The notes under the pieces: generated by a model
Database searches by the model: none
What the model saw: the letters and a program-made list of their open reading frames with translations, nothing else
Told to the model about the DNA's origin: nothing
Shown here: positions 49,550-50,703 of the stretch, in pieces
Layout of the letters: the number at the start of each line of letters is the position of its first letter
Numbering within the stretch: position 1 is the first letter of the stretch
Position numbers and translations under genes: made by a program
Origin: Maribacter sp.
GTDB taxonomy: Bacteria > Bacteroidota > Bacteroidia > Flavobacteriales > Flavobacteriaceae
DNA length: 50,703 nt
Assembly: GCA_020629415.1 (NCBI GenBank)
Contig: JAHDDL010000028.1
Coordinates: forward strand, 1 to 50,703
Reading direction: 5' to 3'

Positions 49550-50703
49550 TTATTGATCATCGAAAAGGGGTTTTAACTCAAAGCTGAACAACAAATCATT
49601 GTCATAACGCTCTACCAAAACCTTTATCCTATTATCTTTGTTTACATTGAGCATGTGCATAATCTCTTGTAATTTGTATCTATGAATACGCTTACCATTT
49701 ACTGCTAAAATTACATCGCCCTCACGTAACCCTGCTGAATGTGCCGGACTCCCTTGACGAATTCCCGATACAATTATCTCTGGCACCAAACTCAACCTTG
49801 TAGCTCCTTGAAGCAAGATTTGAACATCTCCATAAGATTTTGCATTACTATTTACAATACCGTTAGCATCGGTAATTCTTTCTGAAACATACCGCATACC
49901 GGCATGTTGAAGATCAATACCACTTACATTATACTGAAATAGTTTACCAAAGTTTGAATTCTTGGTAAGTATGAGCTTTTCATTAGCATAATCAAACACC
50001 ACATGAAAGCGCTTTATAATCTCCCCACCAAGACTGCCATTTCTACCACCAAAATCGGAAATAGAATTAAATGTTTCCATATCAGGAAATGCCGCCTTGG
50101 CATCGCTCAAAATAAAATCAGAAATCTTTAAATGATTTATTTTGGTTCTCTTTCCAAAAATATCTCCTGCCAAACCTTTGCCAAGAAAATCCTGATAGTG
50201 TTTTTTTGGAAGTTGAATTCTCTCATCTTCAAACAACCAAACCGCGTCACTACTACCCGTATCCAACAATAACTTGACAGGAATTTCATCGGTTTTATTG
50301 ATCATCACATGAGCATCTAAATATGCCTTCCTTCTAATTACCGACATATCCACTACCCTAGTATGCTTAGACGTTTTATATGTATAAAGCGCTGGATCAT
50401 AAAACTTAATGGTCTTTTTGATATAGTTGACATCCACAACAAAATCCCTAAACAAATCATACCCAATAATACCATGCACAGGAATACCTAGACTTGGAGA
50501 AAAATTAATTCCAGCATCCATCACTACATAAATATTTTGATAAAGGTTCTTTACACCACCCAGTTCCACTCTATTATTGGTAGACTTTAATGCGTTAATG
50601 GGATCACCTTCCCCTAAACCGTTAATGGTTATCTCCGTAACATTATTTAACTGAATGGAATCTTGATCCGCCAAATTGAACAGTATGGGCGTGCCCACAC
50701 CAG
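49550..50703 (-). CDS. Retropepsin-like aspartyl protease with PDZ domain (N-terminus outside window)
   Basis: At least 384 residues are visible. The frame runs off the right edge with no start codon inside; the visible start reads xCT-G-VGTPILFNLAD, which fits a DTG active-site motif (DTGVGTP) with its Asp just outside. A second such motif, LLLDTGSSDAVWL, lies at about residue 146, so both aspartyl-protease lobes seem present. The C-terminal 90 residues form a PDZ domain (VPEIIVSGIRQGSPAHSAGL, REGDVILAVNGKRI). This architecture is known in Bacteroidota as aspartyl-protease/PDZ proteins that act outside the cytoplasm. GTG at 50698 is not taken as a start because the homologous sequence continues upstream. 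Confidence 0.85.
   Translation of the reverse strand, partial: GVGTPILFNLADQDSIQLNNVTEITINGLGEGDPINALKSTNNRVELGGVKNLYQNIYVVMDAGINFSPSLGIPVHGIIGYDLFRDFVVDVNYIKKTIKFYDPALYTYKTSKHTRVVDMSVIRRKAYLDAHVMINKTDEIPVKLLLDTGSSDAVWLFEDERIQLPKKHYQDFLGKGLAGDIFGKRTKINHLKISDFILSDAKAAFPDMETFNSISDFGGRNGSLGGEIIKRFHVVFDYANEKLILTKNSNFGKLFQYNVSGIDLQHAGMRYVSERITDANGIVNSNAKSYGDVQILLQGATRLSLVPEIIVSGIRQGSPAHSAGLREGDVILAVNGKRIHRYKLQEIMHMLNVNKDNRIKVLVERYDNDLLFSFELKPLFDDQ

Overview
The window is a 50.7 kb chromosomal segment from a member of the Bacteroidota, very probably a marine Flavobacteriaceae. The evidence is AT-rich DNA, promoters of the form TTTG-N19-TAnnTTTG, almost no Shine-Dalgarno sequences except one strong one before rpsU, and typical flavobacterial families (DUF2851, DUF1573, PspC-like, bTHX, Lmo0937-type, solo PASTA protein, HNL[KR]-type histidine kinases). 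It is mostly core genome. I see no prophage, insertion sequence, CRISPR array or secretion island.

Layout. 1-8.5 kb (mostly minus): a cut tRNA-Thr, hibernation factor hpf, a XerC/D-like recombinase, rpsU with its own promoter, SD and terminator, an acyl-CoA dehydrogenase, a helix-hairpin-helix protein, an AGCS amino-acid/cation symporter, then DUF2851 - PspC-like - K+ channel, and a rhodanese. 8.6-10.3 kb (plus): marR - nitroreductase - yceI. 10.4-17.5 kb (plus): a complete trp operon (trpL-E-G-D-C-F-B-A) with a canonical promoter, a near-leaderless leader peptide holding three consecutive Trp codons, an intrinsic attenuator, three palindromic repeats at gene joints (one coding for part of the TrpG N-terminus), a frameshifted small membrane-protein gene after trpA, and a final terminator. 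17.7-22.2 kb: a secreted M20 peptidase, an unknown exported protein, and a lipoprotein made of six about 110-residue repeats arranged as three A-B pairs.

22.2-30.6 kb: ppc, a UDG-superfamily protein, the tiny ribosomal protein bTHX, a lipoprotein, yaaA, PASTA protein-rluD (stop codon abutting start codon), and divergently ddl and coaD. 30.7-34.9 kb: two tandem paralogous PAS histidine kinases followed by an overlapping single-domain response regulator. 35-43.9 kb: M14 carboxypeptidase, NUDIX | pyrE divergent pair only 7 bp apart, SRPBCC protein, birA, then a run rsfS-ftsH-LUD-cdsA-psd-ACBP joining protein quality control and phospholipid synthesis. 44-50.7 kb: creatininase family protein, an Lmo0937-like 55-aa membrane protein, dienelactone hydrolase, valS in two frames, a DUF1573 protein, and a retropepsin-like/PDZ protease cut by the right edge.

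The most striking points are (i) the valyl-tRNA synthetase gene broken within its conserved catalytic core by an apparent 5-nt loss, leaving two overlapping ORFs; (ii) the trp leader/attenuator; (iii) repeats inside the trp operon that alter the TrpG N-terminus; (iv) the strong rpsU SD, unusual in this phylum; and (v) the lipoprotein whose A-B pairs repeat every 663 nt exactly and whose cysteines swap position between A and B. All functional calls come from reading the sequence and recalling families; no database search was run.
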